Notes: generated by a model not told the origin, from the letters alone. Positions 22,471 to 30,620 are shown, numbered from the stretch's first letter. The stretch: DNA of 64,000 bases from Actinomycetota bacterium (GCA_009773565.1 WSXY01000009.1:1-64000), one strand, 5' to 3'. Numbers and translations are program-made.

Positions 22471-22779
22471 ATGGCTCTGCCGAATCTGTCCGAGGCCGAT
22501 CGCAAGGCTGCGCTGAAGAAGGCTGCTGAGGCGCGCCAGAAGCGTGCCGCGCTTCGTCATGAGATCAAGGCCGGCAGAATGACGTTTGCTGCTGTCATGA
22601 AGAAATCCGACGATCCTATCGTCGCTCGCATGAAGGTTGCCACGCTGCTCGAAAGCCTGCCGGGCTACGGCAAGGCCAAAGCCGCGAAGGCGATGGAAGA
22701 ACTTGAGATCTCTGCGAGCCGACGCGTGCAGGGCCTCGGTGCCCGCCAGCGTGAGATGCTCATGCAGCGTCTGGGCTAG
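22471..22779 (+). CDS. mihF: Actinobacterial-type integration host factor (mIHF)
   Basis: Nucleoid-associated DNA-binding protein of 102 residues. It matches the mycobacterial/streptomycete IHF family, which is unrelated in sequence to IhfA/B. A basic, alanine- and lysine-rich N-terminal helix is followed by the helix-two-turns-helix core (DDPIVARMKVATLLESLPGYG, written here by its ends, about 48-69) and a basic C-terminus with RRVQGLGARQR. GAGGAGG lies upstream of the ATG. The order mihF-gmk-rpoZ is a strong marker of Actinobacteria. The gene has its own promoter and probably drives gmk and rpoZ. Confidence 0.95.
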   Translation: MALPNLSEADRKAALKKAAEARQKRAALRHEIKAGRMTFAAVMKKSDDPIVARMKVATLLESLPGYGKAKAAKAMEELEISASRRVQGLGARQREMLMQRLG

Positions 22780-22784
22780 GCCCG

Positions 22785-23366
22785 TTGCCCAACCGGATGC
22801 GCACAGGAAACCTCATCATCATCTCCGGGCCTTCGGGCGCGGGAAAAGGGACACTGGTCGATCGACTCATCACCAGGGTCCCTGATGTTTGGGTGTCCGT
22901 CTCCGCAACGACGCGACCTCCGCGACCCGGTGAGATCGACGGCAAGGATTACGTGTTCCTCTCGGATGAGGAATTCATGCGCCGGGTACTCGCCGACGAG
23001 TTTCTTGAATGGGCGAAGGTCCATGGCAAGCGGTACGGGACGTTGCGCTCGACCGTCGAACAGAAGATCGCCGAGGGTCGACAGGTCGTTCTAGAGATCG
23101 ATCCTCAGGGCGCTGCTCAGGTGAAGACGCTCATGCCCGAAGCGGTGCTCGTGTTCATCCTTGCGCCTTCGATGGCGGAGCTGGAGCGTCGGATCAGAAG
23201 CCGGGGAGCGGAGACTGACGAGCAGGTCGCGACCCGTTTAGCGACTGCCGTCCGCGAGCTGGAACTTGTGGATACCTATGATTTTGTGGTAGAAAACGAA
23301 GACGTGTCCCGCGCTACCGATCAGCTTGCGGGCATTCTCGAATCCCTCAGCGGTAAGGAATCCTGA
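22785..23366 (+). CDS. gmk: Guanylate kinase
   Basis: Phosphorylates GMP to GDP with ATP. The 193-residue chain has the P-loop SGPSGAGKGT at about 14-23 and the GMP-binding segment with TTRPPRPGEIDGKDY. A TTG start at 22785 is given because it is six bases after mihF; an ATG at 22797 would shorten the protein by four residues and is nearly as likely. Neither has a strong ribosome site, so coupling to mihF is probable. The stop overlaps the rpoZ start (TGATG). Confidence 0.96.
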   Translation: MPNRMRTGNLIIISGPSGAGKGTLVDRLITRVPDVWVSVSATTRPPRPGEIDGKDYVFLSDEEFMRRVLADEFLEWAKVHGKRYGTLRSTVEQKIAEGRQVVLEIDPQGAAQVKTLMPEAVLVFILAPSMAELERRIRSRGAETDEQVATRLATAVRELELVDTYDFVVENEDVSRATDQLAGILESLSGKES

Positions 23367-23614
23367 TGGTCATCAAGCCCGATATCGACCTGTTGCTGTC
23401 CAAGGTCGACTCAAAGTACACCCTGTGCATCGTCTCCGCCCGCCGTGCCCGCCAGATCAACGGCATGGTTCACGGCGTTCGCGATCAGGCGCTGCTCACC
23501 ATGCAGGCCTCGCAGATCGCCTCGATCACAAGCACGAAGCCGCTCACCCTTGCGATGGAAGAGATCGCAAGCGGCGACATCGGCTACGAGCGCACCGCCG
23601 AATCGTACAAGTAG
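23366..23614 (+). CDS. rpoZ: RNA polymerase omega subunit
   Basis: Small RNA polymerase subunit of 82 residues that helps assemble beta-prime. The conserved segment with KYTLCIVSARRARQIN and the later KPLTLAMEEIASG fit the omega family. Its ATG overlaps the gmk stop, so the two are translationally coupled. Some Gram-positive omega proteins show less conservation; this one is typical of Actinobacteria. Confidence 0.94.
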   Translation: MVIKPDIDLLLSKVDSKYTLCIVSARRARQINGMVHGVRDQALLTMQASQIASITSTKPLTLAMEEIASGDIGYERTAESYK

Positions 23615-23639
23615 CACGACCTCAGGGTCGCGCATGAGG

Positions 23640-23671
23640 GTGCCCCGTCGCCGAGGCCGGCAGCGGGGCAC
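23640..23671 (+). terminator. Hairpin between rpoZ and thiI
   Basis: GTGCCCCG (23640-23647) pairs perfectly with CGGGGCAC (23664-23671), with further GCC/GGC pairing possible in the loop. The following bases contain CATCTT but no T-run, so termination efficiency is uncertain. Confidence 0.45.
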
Positions 23672-23692
23672 ACGCATCTTCGGGGGTCGTCA

Positions 23693-24910
23693 ATGTTCGA
23701 GCGTGCGATACTCGTCCACTTCAACGAGATCGGCCTCAAGGGTCGCAATCGTGGTCGCTTTGAGCGCCAGCTGCGTGACAACATCGTCGCGGCCGTCGGT
23801 CACCTTGCCCCGCGCGGCGTCGAGAAGGTCGCGAGCCGACTGCTCGTGCCGGTCCACGAGTCATCCGCCGAGGCAGTCCTTTCGTGTGTCTCCAAGACGC
23901 CCGGTGTGAGTTCGGCGTCGCTGGCGTTCATCACATCACGTGATCCTGCCGAGATGGAGCGCGCGGCCGTGCTCGCGGTTCGCGAGGCGGGCCCGCATGC
24001 CCGCACGTTCGCCATCGCAGCGCGTCGTTCCTCGACCGATCACCCCGAGCCGAGCCTCGAGATGAACCGCCGCATCGGTGCTGTCGTTCAGGCCGAGACG
24101 GGACTTGGCGTGAACCTCACGCGACCGGACGTGACCTGCACTGTCGAGGTGGTCCAGGGTGAGGTCTACGTGTACGCGCGGAGTGTCGCGGGGCCGGGCG
24201 GGCTGCCGGTCGGCACCTCCGGTAAGGTCGTGTCGCTCCTTTCGGCGGGCATCGACTCGCCGGTTGCTACGTGGCGCATCATCCGGCGAGGTGCGGTCAC
24301 CGTCGGCCTGCACTTCTCGGGTCGCCCCCAGACTGACAGCGTCTCGGAGCGTGTCGCTGCGGAACTCGCGGGCGTGCTCGCACAGGGGGGCGGGTTCGCG
24401 CGGCTGTACGTCGTGCCCTTCGGCGACCTGCAGCGCGAGATCTCGCTTGCCGCGCCGCCAGATATTCGTATTCTGCTCTACCGTCGACTCATGATTCGCA
24501 TCGCCGAGGCGCTCGCCGCCGAGGAACGTGCGATGGGACTTGTGACCGGCGAGAACCTCGGTCAGGTCGCCTCGCAGACGCTCGATAACATCGCAGCCGT
24601 TGATGCGACAGCGACGCTTCCGGTCCTGCGTCCGCTGATCGGCCACGACAAGAACGAGATCATCATCGAGGCGCGTGCGATCGGCACGTATGAGCTGTCG
24701 ATCCAGCCGCACTCTGACTGCTGCACGCTGTTCATACCGAGGACTCCCGAGACCCATGCGACCGCCGCACAGCTCGACAAAGGCGAGGTGGATCTCGAGA
24801 TTCCCCGCATGGTCGCCGATGCGATGGATTCGCTCACATGGATCGACTTCCCATGTCACGCATACCGCGCGCCGAAGCGCTTTCCGGTACAGATGCCGGA
24901 GGCCTCATGA
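23693..24910 (+). CDS. thiI: tRNA 4-thiouridine synthetase (ThiI)
   Basis: Adenylates U8 of tRNA and transfers sulfur to make 4-thiouridine; the family can also supply sulfur for thiazole synthesis. The 405-residue protein has a ferredoxin-like N-terminal domain, a THUMP domain (about 60-165) and a PP-loop ATPase domain with SLLSAGIDSP at about 181-190. There is no C-terminal rhodanese domain, so it is of the short type. The ATG follows a GGGGG stretch. The end overlaps the next gene as ATGA, so the two are coupled. Confidence 0.95.
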   Translation: MFERAILVHFNEIGLKGRNRGRFERQLRDNIVAAVGHLAPRGVEKVASRLLVPVHESSAEAVLSCVSKTPGVSSASLAFITSRDPAEMERAAVLAVREAGPHARTFAIAARRSSTDHPEPSLEMNRRIGAVVQAETGLGVNLTRPDVTCTVEVVQGEVYVYARSVAGPGGLPVGTSGKVVSLLSAGIDSPVATWRIIRRGAVTVGLHFSGRPQTDSVSERVAAELAGVLAQGGGFARLYVVPFGDLQREISLAAPPDIRILLYRRLMIRIAEALAAEERAMGLVTGENLGQVASQTLDNIAAVDATATLPVLRPLIGHDKNEIIIEARAIGTYELSIQPHSDCCTLFIPRTPETHATAAQLDKGEVDLEIPRMVADAMDSLTWIDFPCHAYRAPKRFPVQMPEAS

Positions 24911-25992
24911 CGATGCGGATCCTCGTCCTGGAGCCGTATTACGGCGGCTCGCACCGCGCGGTCCTGGACGCGCTTCTGCCGGTGCTTGGCATGGAGCACG
25001 ACCTGCTGACGCTGCCGCCTCGCAAGTGGAAGTGGCGCATGCGCGGCGCCGCGATCACCATGGCCGAAGAGGTGCGTGCACGTTACGAGGCAGGCGCGCG
25101 CTGGGACCTCATCTTCGCGAGCACGTTCCTTAACCTTGCGGAGTTCAAAGGGCTGGCGGGCGCGGCGGTCGCTGGCGTTCCGGCGATCGTGTACTTCCAC
25201 GAGAACCAGCTCGTCTATCCGGTAAGGCACACCGCCGAGTGGGACCTCCAGTTTCCGCTCACAAACATCACCAGCGCGCTTGCGGCCGATCGCTGCCTCT
25301 TCAACACGCGATGGAACCTCGAGCAGTTCTGCGAGGAGATCCCCGGCTTCCTGAAGCAGTTCCCCGATCACCATCCGCTTGGCGTCGCCGAACGAATTGC
25401 CGCGAAGTCGCAGGTCCTGGCCCCGCCGTTCGACGCCGCGCCGTTCGAGGTGACGCCGACGCGCGGTACGCGACCGCGGATCGTGTGGCCGCACCGCTGG
25501 GAGCACGACAAGGATCCGGAAGCGTTCTTCGCAGCAGTAAGCGTGCTTGCCGAGGAGGGACTCGACTTCGAGGTCGCAGTAGCCGGACAGTCCTTCCGCG
25601 AGACCGAGGCCGGGATGGCCCGGGCCGCTGCCGTGCTGGGTGACCGACTCGTACACCTCGGCGAGCCGGAGGGGAGGGGAGCGTACGCCGCGTTGCTCGC
25701 TAGCGCGGACATCGCGGTTTCGACGGCCACGAATGAGTTCTTCGGGTTGGCGATGATCGAGGCGTGCTACGCGGGATGCTACCCGCTCGTGCCGGATCGT
25801 CTGGCATATCCCGAGATCTACCCGCAGGAGTATCGCTACCAGGGGCACGATGGCCTCGTCGCGCGCCTGCGCGTGCTCGTGCTCGAGCGTCCCGCACCCG
25901 GAGCCGCGCGCGCGATCGCGGAGCAGTTCACGATCGACCGGGTCGGCCCGGAGTATCGCGATCTCTTCGAGCGGATGGCTTCAGGAGCCTAG
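24907..25992 (+). CDS. tRNA-queuosine alpha-mannosyltransferase-like glycosyltransferase (DUF3524 / GTDC1 family)
   Basis: GT-B glycosyltransferase of 361 residues. The N-terminal DUF3524 half has ILVLEPYYGGSHR, LTLPPRKWKWRMRG and the YFHENQLVYP block that is characteristic of the family. The C-terminal half is a GT4-like donor domain with PHRWEHDKDPE and the acceptor-loop ATNEFFGLAMIEA. Vertebrate GTDC1 (QTMAN) mannosylates queuosine in tRNA-Asp; bacterial members are assigned by similarity. The ATG overlaps the thiI stop by four bases, and coupling to a tRNA-thiolation enzyme supports a tRNA target. No queuosine biosynthesis gene is in the window, so the substrate is inference. Confidence 0.82.
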   Translation: MTMRILVLEPYYGGSHRAVLDALLPVLGMEHDLLTLPPRKWKWRMRGAAITMAEEVRARYEAGARWDLIFASTFLNLAEFKGLAGAAVAGVPAIVYFHENQLVYPVRHTAEWDLQFPLTNITSALAADRCLFNTRWNLEQFCEEIPGFLKQFPDHHPLGVAERIAAKSQVLAPPFDAAPFEVTPTRGTRPRIVWPHRWEHDKDPEAFFAAVSVLAEEGLDFEVAVAGQSFRETEAGMARAAAVLGDRLVHLGEPEGRGAYAALLASADIAVSTATNEFFGLAMIEACYAGCYPLVPDRLAYPEIYPQEYRYQGHDGLVARLRVLVLERPAPGAARAIAEQFTIDRVGPEYRDLFERMASGA

Positions 25993-26032
25993 CAGCGCCT
26001 GCTCGAGCGTCACGAAGTTCTCCTCATCAGAA

Positions 26033-26101
26033 TTGACCAAAACGCTACCTTGCAACGCAAACTAGCGTGTGATACAAGGTAGTAGGTGATACACACATGT
26101 G
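26033..26101 (+). promoter_or_regulatory. Promoter/operator region of the PadR operon
   Basis: A perfect 8-bp inverted repeat, CTACCTTG (26045-26052) and CAAGGTAG (26075-26082), overlaps candidate -35 elements TTGACC (26033-26038) and TTGCAA (26050-26055). TGATAC occurs twice as a direct repeat (26070-26075 and 26088-26093), and a palindrome CACATGTG lies at 26094-26101. The -10 is not clear. Position in front of padR suggests autorepression. Confidence 0.55.
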
Positions 26102-26120
26102 ATCCGGATGGAGTGACTCC

Positions 26121-26468
26121 GTGGCCGAGAACGACACACGAACGTCGCAGTTCCGTAAGGGCGCCGTCGAGCTAGCGATTCTCGCATTGCTCGACGGGGG
26201 CGAGCTTTACGGCGCCGAGATCGTCGAGCGGCTGTCAGTGCTGCCCGGAATCGCTGTGACATCGGGAACGGTCTACCCGCTGCTGAGCCGCCTGAACAAG
26301 GCGGGACTCGTCGACACGGTATGGCGCGAGTCGCCGGTCGGTCCGCCGCGGAAGTACTACCGGCTCTCGAGCGCCGGTCGGAGCGATCTCGATGGAATGG
26401 CAGCGTCGTGGCGGGGCCTCTCGGCGGCGATCGACTCGCTGCTTGAAGGAGGCGGTTCGCGTGGCTGA
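26121..26468 (+). CDS. PadR-family transcriptional regulator
   Basis: Winged-helix repressor of 115 residues. The N-terminal wHTH has LAILALLDGGELYGAEIVERL and the wing region with SGTVYPLLSRLNKAGLV, both given here as shortened landmarks for about residues 17-66; YYRLSSAG follows at about 82-89. A short C-terminal helix would dimerise. The GTG has GGAG seven bases upstream. It overlaps the next gene by eight bases. PadR proteins next to HAAS/DUF1700 membrane genes and ABC exporters commonly control them; the repeats in the upstream region are likely operator sites. Confidence 0.92.
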   Translation: MAENDTRTSQFRKGAVELAILALLDGGELYGAEIVERLSVLPGIAVTSGTVYPLLSRLNKAGLVDTVWRESPVGPPRKYYRLSSAGRSDLDGMAASWRGLSAAIDSLLEGGGSRG

Positions 26469-27387
26469 GAGTATCGAGGTACGCGAATATCTCGCCGCTG
26501 TGCGTGCCGCGTTGACAGGTGTACCCGGCCGCGACCGCGACGAGGCGATCGCCGAGCTTGACGCCACGATACGCGCAGAGGTCGAAACACGCGGCGGGGA
26601 CTCCGCTGCCGTGCAAGCGACGCTTGCAGGCTTCGGTTCACCGGACGAGTACGCGCGTGCTCTGCGAGACGCGCTCGTTGGCGAAGCTGACGCGATCGAG
26701 CCGCAGGGGCGCTTCCTGGGGATGCCGTACGAGTTCCGCGCGCCGACCGCCACCAGCATTCGTGAACGCATGTGGAATCCGTCTGATCCGAGGATCGCGA
26801 TGCCGAGACTGTTCGGTCTTGGCTGGACGGTCAACTTCGGTGCCCTTGCCGTGCGTCTCGGACTCATGCGTCCGGATGACATCGAGGCGCGTCCGTTCGG
26901 GAACCTGTCGGCTCGCGCGGTCGGAGCGGCGGTCGCCGTTCCGGTGGCAACAGGCATCGCGGCTCTCGTGATCACGGGTGCCTTCTGGAGTCGGTTACCG
27001 GCCGAGGTTCCCATCCACTTCAGCGGTGCCGGAGTGGCCGACGATTGGGCACCTAAGGCAGTCGCACTTGGCGCACTCCTGGCGATAGCTGCGGGGCTTC
27101 CCGTCGTGATACTCGCATGGCACGCACTCAGGCGTGCGTCGCGTGCGGTGATCGCAATCACGAGCGTTGTGCTCGGGTTTTTGAGCGTGCTCGCCGCGGT
27201 GATTCTCGGCTACACGATCGCCAACGCGGTCTACGGCGTCGAGGGATGGTGGATCGGCGCGCTCATCGTCGGAAGCCTCGCCGTGCCCGGGGTGATGTTG
27301 TACCTGCTGGCGCGTGCCAGCCTGAAGGCGGAATGGCGCGCGACGGCGGAGTCGCGCGGAGCGACTGAAGGAGAAGATGCGCGATGA
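26461..27387 (+). CDS. HAAS-domain membrane protein with DUF1648-like segment
   Basis: A 308-residue protein with a cytoplasmic HAAS/DUF1700-type N-terminus (about 1-80, with REYLAAVRAAL and DEAIAELDATIR). The middle segment with GLGWTVNFGALAVRLG resembles DUF5808. Membrane helices lie at about 158-177, 198-220, 229-252 and 260-284. The part with IHFSGAGVADDW and PKAVALG is like DUF1648. These proteins are usually partners of PadR regulators; their biochemical role is not known. AAGGAGG lies eight bases before the GTG. It overlaps padR by eight bases and the next gene by four. Confidence 0.8.
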   Translation: MAESIEVREYLAAVRAALTGVPGRDRDEAIAELDATIRAEVETRGGDSAAVQATLAGFGSPDEYARALRDALVGEADAIEPQGRFLGMPYEFRAPTATSIRERMWNPSDPRIAMPRLFGLGWTVNFGALAVRLGLMRPDDIEARPFGNLSARAVGAAVAVPVATGIAALVITGAFWSRLPAEVPIHFSGAGVADDWAPKAVALGALLAIAAGLPVVILAWHALRRASRAVIAITSVVLGFLSVLAAVILGYTIANAVYGVEGWWIGALIVGSLAVPGVMLYLLARASLKAEWRATAESRGATEGEDAR

Positions 27388-27704
27388 CCAATCTCAGTGC
27401 TTTGAGCGATATGCCGACCTGGGCGCTCGTGGCCGTCGTCATGTACGGCGTCTTCCAGATCGGATTCGAGATCTACGCGCTTATCGAGATGTTCAAGACG
27501 CCGGAAGACCGCCTTGTCTTCGGTAAGCGGTGGCCGTGGGTGCTCATCATCCTGTTCATCAACCTCGTCGGAGCGATCGCGTTCTTGGTTGCGGGTCGGA
27601 AGCCGGTTATCGCAGCCGACCAGCCCGGCGCGCAATCGCTGCCGGATGTGAATCGGGCCCGACGAGCAACCGACGTGCTCTACGGCGGCAAGGACGGCGA
27701 GTAA
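27384..27704 (+). CDS. Small two-helix membrane protein, PLDc_N / YxlE-like
   Basis: A 106-residue protein with two membrane helices (about 14-34 and 48-68) and a polar C-terminal tail. The spacing of a long first helix, a short charged link (KTPEDRLVFGKRWPW) and a second helix matches the PLD-nuclease N-terminal (PLDc_N) family, which includes YxlE of Bacillus. It overlaps the preceding gene (ATGA) and is followed by an ABC ATPase and permease, the same order as yxlE-yxlF-yxlG. The function may be regulatory or as an accessory of the exporter. Confidence 0.75.
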   Translation: MTNLSALSDMPTWALVAVVMYGVFQIGFEIYALIEMFKTPEDRLVFGKRWPWVLIILFINLVGAIAFLVAGRKPVIAADQPGAQSLPDVNRARRATDVLYGGKDGE

Positions 27705-27705
27705 G

Positions 27706-28638
27706 GTGAGCGTTGAGGCACCAGCCATCGAACTCCGCGGACTCAGGAAGACGTACGGAACCGCACACGCGCTCGATGGGGTCGACCTGTCAGTCCCCGC
27801 AGGTTCCGTCTTCGGCTTCCTCGGCCCAAACGGGGCCGGTAAGACCACGACGCTCCGTATCCTGACCGGCCTCGCCAGGGCGACTGCCGGCGAGGCGCGC
27901 GTGTTCGGGGTCGATGTGGCAGACGCCGGTAACGACGTCCGGGCGCGCATCGGCTTCCTGCCCGACGTACCGGGCTTCTATGACTGGATGACCGCCCGGG
28001 AGTTCCTGCGATTCGCCGGATCGCTCTTCGGTGTGACCGGTGCCACGCTTGATGAACGCGTCGAAGCGTTGCTCGACCTCGCCGGTCTCACCGGCGTGAC
28101 GACGAAGGTCGGTGGCTACTCTCGTGGTATGAAGCAGCGGCTCGGAGTGGCGCAGGCGCTCATCAACGCCCCGTCGCTTCTCATGCTCGACGAACCGACG
28201 TCGGCGCTTGACCCCATCGGGCGCAAGGATGTCCTCGACATGATCGTCTCGCTTGCGGGCAAGACGACCGTCTTCTTCTCGACGCACATCCTGTCCGACG
28301 TCGAGCGCGTATGCGACCAGGTTGCGATACTCGACAGCGGACGTGTGGTCGTGCAGGCACCGATCGACGACCTGAAGGCGCGCTACGGCGCACAGAAGAT
28401 GGTCGTCGAAGTGACCGGTGGCGCCGACGACCTCGAGCAGCGCTTCGCGCGCGAGCCGTGGGCGAGCGCGGTCGCGCGCGAGAACCACACGCTCACCATC
28501 ACGGTCGTCGACGTTGACGCGGCGCGGCATGCGATCCCGACCGCGGTCGCGGGGCAGGGTGTCGGACTCGTACGGCTCGAGGGCGGGGAAGTCTCGCTCG
28601 AGGACGTCTTCGTGGAACTTGTGGGAGGTGAGCGCTGA
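27706..28638 (+). CDS. ABC transporter ATP-binding protein
   Basis: ATPase of an ABC-2-type exporter, 310 residues. Walker A GPNGAGKTT is at 40-48, the signature YSRGMKQRL at about 138-146, Walker B LLMLDEPTSALD follows, and the switch histidine is in STHIL. A C-terminal accessory region of about 80 residues is typical of CcmA/YxlF-like ATPases. The GTG at 27706 is one base after the stop of the small membrane protein, and its last base overlaps the permease start. The substrate is unknown. Confidence 0.95.
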   Translation: MSVEAPAIELRGLRKTYGTAHALDGVDLSVPAGSVFGFLGPNGAGKTTTLRILTGLARATAGEARVFGVDVADAGNDVRARIGFLPDVPGFYDWMTAREFLRFAGSLFGVTGATLDERVEALLDLAGLTGVTTKVGGYSRGMKQRLGVAQALINAPSLLMLDEPTSALDPIGRKDVLDMIVSLAGKTTVFFSTHILSDVERVCDQVAILDSGRVVVQAPIDDLKARYGAQKMVVEVTGGADDLEQRFAREPWASAVARENHTLTITVVDVDAARHAIPTAVAGQGVGLVRLEGGEVSLEDVFVELVGGER

Positions 28639-29402
28639 TGCGTGGCTTCGGCGCGTTTCTCGGCAAGGAGCTCCGTGAGATCGTGCGCACCTGGCGAATC
28701 TGGGTGTTGCCCGGCATCGTTCTCTTCTTCGCGCTCACCGGCCCGCCGCTGGCAAAGGTGACACCGGAACTTATGAAGTCGTTCGTCGCCTCGCAGCCGG
28801 GCGTCGTGTTCCAGCTTCCGGAGCCGACCTACATCGACGCCTACGCGGCGTGGATCAAGAACCTCTCGCAGATGATGGTGTTCGCGGTGATCATCATCTT
28901 CGGCGGTCTTGTGACCTCCGAGACGAAGAGCGGGACTGCCGTCCTGGTGCTCACGAAGCCGCTATCCCGACCCGCGTTCGTTCTCGCCAAATTCTCCGGC
29001 GCGCTCATCTTGCTCATCGGCAGCATCGCCGCCGGAGTCCTTGCCACGTGGGCAGTCACGAAGGTGACGTTCGGTGTCGCCCCAATCCGCTTGCTGGTGG
29101 AAACCACCGGTACCTGGCTTGCATTCGGCGTGCTGCTCCTGGGAGTCATGACGCTCGTGTCCGCCTGGCAGAGCTCGCAGGCGGGGGCCGCGGGTCTTGG
29201 GATCGGCGTCTGGTTCGTCCTCACGTTGTTGACGCTCTGGGAACCGGCGGTGCACTACTCGCCAGCCGGTCTCGCAGGTGCGGCAAACGCGGTTCTCGCC
29301 AGGACTGGAGCGGACCTCATGTGGCCGCTCGTGACTGGTGCGGTGATGGTCGGCGTGTGTGTCGCCGCGGCTGTCGGCGTGTTCTCACGTCGGGAGTTGT
29401 GA
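28638..29402 (+). CDS. ABC-2-type permease subunit
   Basis: A 254-residue membrane protein with about six helices: about 20-40, 78-96, 112-136, 150-170, 178-198 and 228-248. The motif ETKSGTAVLVLTKPLSR between helices 2 and 3 is typical of NosY/YxlG-like permeases. It shares one base with the ATPase stop. It closes the PadR operon; a convergent gene follows after 38 bases with no clear terminator. Substrate not inferable; drug, bacteriocin or lipid export are all possible. Confidence 0.9.
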   Translation: MRGFGAFLGKELREIVRTWRIWVLPGIVLFFALTGPPLAKVTPELMKSFVASQPGVVFQLPEPTYIDAYAAWIKNLSQMMVFAVIIIFGGLVTSETKSGTAVLVLTKPLSRPAFVLAKFSGALILLIGSIAAGVLATWAVTKVTFGVAPIRLLVETTGTWLAFGVLLLGVMTLVSAWQSSQAGAAGLGIGVWFVLTLLTLWEPAVHYSPAGLAGAANAVLARTGADLMWPLVTGAVMVGVCVAAAVGVFSRREL

Positions 29403-29440
29403 CGAGCTCACGACGAGCGACCGTCAGAACGTGGTGGTCC

Positions 29441-29977
29441 CTAGAGGTACGTCAGCGCGAGGTCGTCAAGCGTGACGTGATCGGCCTCGACGGCGCTGAT
29501 GGCGTTCCACACTCCGCGGAGCCGCTCGTTCGTGGCTCGCGCCGCAAAGCTCGCGTAGAGTGCGGTCGCGCGGTTCTCACGTTTGAGTGACTCGGCGATG
29601 TCGGTCGCCCATGTGCCGGTGGTCTCGGCCGGGGAGAGAAGGTCAGCAGGTTTACCTACTTTGAGGAGCTTACAGAATACCGAGCAATGCTCGGCCTCGA
29701 CCTGAGCCAGACGCTTGTACGTCGAGCGGAGCGTGTCGTTGTCTTTACGTTCGGCCATTCCGAGATAGAAGCGTGCGTTCGCGCGCTCGATCTCGATCGA
29801 CGACTCCAGGTCGCCGCGCTCGATCTCGGTGAGCTCCACGGTGTTGATCGAGGCGTCAAACTCCTCGGGTGGCCCGAAGAACTCTGCATGGGCTCCGCAG
29901 AACGGGCAGTTGCCGGGATTCTCGTAGCCGAGGTAGGTCTCGCCGCAGATCCGGCAGCGGTACATCTTGAGCTGCAC
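29441..29977 (-). CDS. Rubrerythrin-like protein with N-terminal rubredoxin domain
   Basis: Non-haem iron protein of 178 residues, likely a peroxide-reducing rubrerythrin. It is of the reversed type: the rubredoxin-like site (C8, C11, C24, C27) is at the N-terminus and the ferritin-like four-helix domain follows. Two ExxH iron-ligand motifs (EAEH and EADH) and further glutamates (in EIERANARFY and ENRATALY) support a di-iron centre. The GTG at 29977 has GAGGAG six bases upstream on this strand. It is likely co-transcribed after the DJ-1 gene, 23 bases away. It fits protection of an anaerobe against oxygen. Confidence 0.9.
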   Translation of the reverse strand: MQLKMYRCRICGETYLGYENPGNCPFCGAHAEFFGPPEEFDASINTVELTEIERGDLESSIEIERANARFYLGMAERKDNDTLRSTYKRLAQVEAEHCSVFCKLLKVGKPADLLSPAETTGTWATDIAESLKRENRATALYASFAARATNERLRGVWNAISAVEADHVTLDDLALTYL

Positions 29978-30000
29978 TGGTGCTCCTCTCCGATGAGCGT

Positions 30001-30516
30001 CTAGCGAGACAGGCCGAGCAGGTCCGCGATCGCCAGCCCGAAATCCTGAGATGCGGCCGGGCCGTTCGCGGTTACGATCGAGCCGTCGATCTCGACCGGG
30101 GCGCCGGTCCAGGTCGCGCCATGGGCGATCAGGTCATCCCGCTGAGAGGCGAAGGCGGTCGCGTTCTTTCCGCGAAGCAGGCCTGCGTGAGCCAGGGTGC
30201 TCGGCGCGACGCAAATCGCCCCGACGACCTTGCCGGCGGCGTGCATCGCCCGCGCGAGCGCATGCGCATCTAAGTCGTCGAAATAGACGCTCGCACCGGC
30301 TCCGCCGACGAATACGATTGCGTCGTAGCGATCCGGGCTGACTTCGTTCAAGGCGACTTCAGCTCTCGCTAACATGCCAAGTTTTCCGCGGCACGGTCCC
30401 GGCGCGACGCTTGCCGTTACGACGGTCGCGCCCAGTCCCTCGAGGACCTCTCTTGGACGCGCGTATTCCTCGTCTCTGAACTGGTCAGGAGCGATGACCA
30501 TGAGTACGTCAGACAC
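30001..30516 (-). CDS. DJ-1/PfpI-family protein
   Basis: A 171-residue flavodoxin-like protein. The likely nucleophile is C102 in GAICVAPSTLA, and the early acidic motif FRDEEY fits the PfpI branch. Members include deglycase-like, chaperone-like and protease-like proteins, so the activity is not assignable. The GTG at 30516 is preferred because AAAGGGG lies just upstream; an ATG at 30546 would add ten residues but has no ribosome site and is close to the predicted transcription start. It appears to be expressed with the rubrerythrin downstream and divergently from the GGDEF/HD-GYP gene. Confidence 0.88.
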   Translation of the reverse strand: MSDVLMVIAPDQFRDEEYARPREVLEGLGATVVTASVAPGPCRGKLGMLARAEVALNEVSPDRYDAIVFVGGAGASVYFDDLDAHALARAMHAAGKVVGAICVAPSTLAHAGLLRGKNATAFASQRDDLIAHGATWTGAPVEIDGSIVTANGPAASQDFGLAIADLLGLSR

Positions 30517-30529
30517 GGTATCCCCTTTG

Positions 30530-30587
30530 TTGGCATGAACTGGCATCTCACGACTATACTACCCACAACGGCCGACGGCTCGGCCGT
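30530..30587. promoter_or_regulatory. Divergent promoter region with 5' hairpin
   Basis: The plus strand has TTGGCA (30530-30535) and TATACT (30555-30560), a long 19-base spacing. The minus strand has TAGTAT (30556-30561) almost exactly opposite, so the two promoters would compete. Just after the predicted plus-strand start, ACGGCCGA (30568-30575) and TCGGCCGT (30580-30587) form a perfect 8-bp hairpin with a CGGC loop. It may stabilise the mRNA 5' end or be an operator. Confidence 0.5.
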
Positions 30588-30620
30588 CCCCACATGAATG
30601 CAAGTGAGAAGGGCCACGGG

